Assembly: GCA_913030605.1 (NCBI GenBank)
Contig: CAJWEZ010000011.1
Location: 1-64,000 of the forward strand
DNA: 64,000 nucleotides
DNA from: an uncultured Spirochaeta sp.
GTDB lineage: Bacteria > Spirochaetota > Spirochaetia > DSM-27196 > Alkalispirochaetaceae
Reading direction: 5' to 3'
In this document: positions 62,672-64,000 of the stretch, in pieces
Position numbering within the stretch: position 1 is the stretch's first letter
How the letters are laid out: each line of letters opens with the position of its first letter
The notes under the pieces: model-generated
What the model was told of the DNA's origin: nothing
The model's database searches: none
What the model saw: only the letters and a program-made list of their open reading frames with translations
Program-made: the position numbers and the translations under genes

Positions 62672-64000
62672 CGACCGACGCAATACAGTTGGGCAAATCC
62701 CGGAAAAATGCGAACACGGACCTGCCATCCGCCGTGCGCATGTCGCATCTGCGGAGCGTTACCGTCCCCCGGAGGTCGCCCTCCTTGATTATCCGACCGA
62801 GCCCCGGAGCCGTTGTCGGAAGATCAAACCGGATGACCAGACCGCCATCCTGGACGTCGCCGGGAACCCCGCTCACACTTCGAACCGGAACACCGTGCCC
62901 GCCAAGAACCCTCTCGAGGCGATCGATCTGCACCGAGGCACCCCGCGCCTCGAACTCCGAGGATCCGTATACCTGCATGGGCGCCGGGATCCGCGGCGCC
63001 TGGGGCTCATGTACAAGGACGGCGATCCCTCGGATCGAGAAACCGGCGGGGACAGCACCCGAAAATCCTTGCCAAATGTTCTCAACCTGTATATTTTTCT
63101 GTACAGCAACAACCAGGATCTCGTCATCGCTTGCAACGCCCAACGGAAGTGGCTGTCCAAAGCTCATTCGAGCCTTCGGGTGGTACCCCTCGGTCAGCTC
63201 CAACGGCACTCCCAAACGGTTCCACACCTTCTCAAATGTGCGGACGACACCGAGATGCGGAAGAAACGCCGACGGACCGGTTTTCCGGTAGCGCACAACG
63301 ATCCGAAATCGCCCCCCATTCTGTGTTTCCAGCGGCCCCGCGTCCGTGGTGTTCTCCGGTTTGATCGTCCACTCACGACCGTTGGCGGGATCGCCCCCGG
63401 TGCGGTCGGCGGCGGTTCGTACGTCACGGACCGGGAGATCCAGTACGCGTGTCTCGCGGTTGCACACTCCGCACGGCTCCTGGCACTCCGGTGCGCACGC
63501 ATCGGTCACCTCCGATGCCGCTGCCCTCGCCTCCTCCCGGCGCCGCGACCCGTTTCGCACGCCCAGATCGACACCCTGCCATGGGACCGCCGCATCTCTG
63601 TCAAAGCCCATAGTTCCCGAGTCCGAGCCGGGAACCGCACCGATCGCCGTGGCCCAGGCATCCCGGTCGCAGTGTTCGGACCACGCGTCCAGCCGGGCAC
63701 CCGCCCGGTGGGCGCGCTCGATCGCTTCGGCGGTGCGTTCGTCACCCCGCGTCAGCACTCCTTCCAGCCACGACAGCCACGGATCGTGGGCGCGGAACCG
63801 CGTTCCCCGAGGAAGGTTCGCGCGAACCTGTTCCAGCCGTTCCGCCGCCTGCGTCGCATCGAGCTGCGGGGCCCGTTCGAACGGCGTGTGCGGTTTCGGC
63901 ACAAAGGTCCCGACGTTCACCACGAACTCCATTTTCACTGCCCGGCGCAGCTCCCGCACGTACTCGACGATCGCAGACGCTTCGTTGTCAGCATCGGGTA
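62652..64000 (-). CDS. Radical SAM / DUF2344 fusion protein (5' part missing)
   Basis: The 3' part of a gene that runs past the window edge; the frame stays open from 63959 to 64000. About 449 residues are visible. They begin in the end of a radical SAM domain of the YgiQ/TIGR03960 kind (VNVGTFVPKPHTPFERAPQ). A Cys-rich linker follows (CAPECQEPCGVCNRE). The C-terminal DUF2344 (TIGR03936) domain has RIVVRYRKTGPSAFLPHLGV and ELTEGYHPKARMSFGQPLPL. The radical SAM cluster CxxxCxxC would be upstream, outside the window. Function unknown; members are thought to modify RNA or a protein. Confidence 0.88.
   Translation of the reverse strand, partial: PDADNEASAIVEYVRELRRAVKMEFVVNVGTFVPKPHTPFERAPQLDATQAAERLEQVRANLPRGTRFRAHDPWLSWLEGVLTRGDERTAEAIERAHRAGARLDAWSEHCDRDAWATAIGAVPGSDSGTMGFDRDAAVPWQGVDLGVRNGSRRREEARAAASEVTDACAPECQEPCGVCNRETRVLDLPVRDVRTAADRTGGDPANGREWTIKPENTTDAGPLETQNGGRFRIVVRYRKTGPSAFLPHLGVVRTFEKVWNRLGVPLELTEGYHPKARMSFGQPLPLGVASDDEILVVAVQKNIQVENIWQGFSGAVPAGFSIRGIAVLVHEPQAPRIPAPMQVYGSSEFEARGASVQIDRLERVLGGHGVPVRSVSGVPGDVQDGGLVIRFDLPTTAPGLGRIIKEGDLRGTVTLRRCDMRTADGRSVFAFFRDLPNCIASVAGEPEM

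Noticed and set aside
1-64000. CRISPR arrays, insertion sequences, prophage, integrase or toxin-antitoxin genes
   Set aside because: No regularly spaced repeats, transposase motifs (DDE, HUH), integrase or phage structural genes were seen. All genes fit housekeeping, envelope or pigment functions.
1-64000. tRNA or rRNA genes other than ssrA
   Set aside because: Only one GGTTCAA-type T-arm was recognised, and it belongs to ssrA. All intergenic gaps are too short or lack a cloverleaf. A covariance-model search was not possible here.

Overview
The window is a GC-rich, tightly packed chromosomal segment of a diderm bacterium. The best fit is a free-living, pigmented member of the Spirochaetota. 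Evidence: (i) GreA is about 907 residues, with a long N-terminal helical-repeat region, a form I know from Borrelia and Treponema; (ii) the order tmk / tamB-bamA-skp-mutS / comF / rimP-nusA-infB-rbfA-truB-ribF-rpsO-pnp / lptF-lptG-tgt-murJ, and then greA / recA / rluB-cmk-rpsA, closely follows the two corresponding gene blocks I remember from Borreliella burgdorferi; (iii) there is a full outer-membrane assembly set (TamB, BamA, Skp, LptF/G). No phage, insertion sequence, CRISPR array, defence island or tRNA gene was recognised. This is core genome with a few insertions.

Layout. 1-3.4 kb (minus): ssrA (tmRNA) with its terminator, a HisN/IMPase-type phosphatase, smpB and a membrane-anchored PEGA/FGE-fold protein. 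3.4-10.3 kb (plus): lepB, a degenerate signal peptidase paralogue, hemW, yebC, ruvC, ruvA, ruvB, queA. 10.4-11.7 kb (minus): an unknown exported protein and tmk. 11.8-21.9 kb (plus): tamB-bamA-skp-mutS. 22-23.9 kb (minus): a two-gene carotenoid operon (CruF-type hydratase and lycopene cyclase) placed between mutS and comF. 24-34.9 kb (plus): comF, then the nusA/infB translation operon through pnp and dut. 35-41.5 kb (plus): lptF-lptG-tgt-murJ and a HEAT-repeat protein. 41.6-45.3 kb (minus): giant greA and an upstream TPR gene. 45.4-48.5 kb (plus): rpe, two TPR proteins, dtd. 48.6-49.7 kb (minus): an atypical PRPP synthetase. 49.8-62.6 kb (plus): recA, scpA-scpB, rluB-type synthase, cmk, rpsA, a sigma54-type activator, a YfgM-like TPR protein, a CHASE2 adenylate cyclase, a lipoprotein, a small membrane protein, mazG. 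62.6-64 kb (minus): the 3' part of a radical-SAM/DUF2344 gene running off the window.

How the genes work together: ribosome rescue (ssrA/smpB); Holliday-junction processing and repair (ruvABC, recA, mutS); tRNA and rRNA modification (queA, tgt, truB, rluB-type); transcription and translation factors (nusA, infB, rbfA, rimP, rpsO, rpsA, greA, pnp); envelope biogenesis (lepB, tamB, bamA, skp, lptFG, murJ, TPR and HEAT proteins); cAMP signalling. Many genes overlap by 4 nt (ATGA or GTGA), pointing to translational coupling.

The most interesting signals are: a recurring promoter geometry at six genes, with a -10 box 6-9 bp before the start codon and no Shine-Dalgarno sequence, implying leaderless mRNAs; a Tgt lacking the zinc-binding cysteines; a signal-peptidase paralogue lacking the catalytic lysine; a RibF with a deleted flavokinase core; internal promoters inside tamB and ribF; an attenuator-like terminator between the nusA-operon promoter and rimP; and the carotenoid pair, whose predicted product class matches the monocyclic hydroxylated carotenoid reported for Spirochaeta aurantia.
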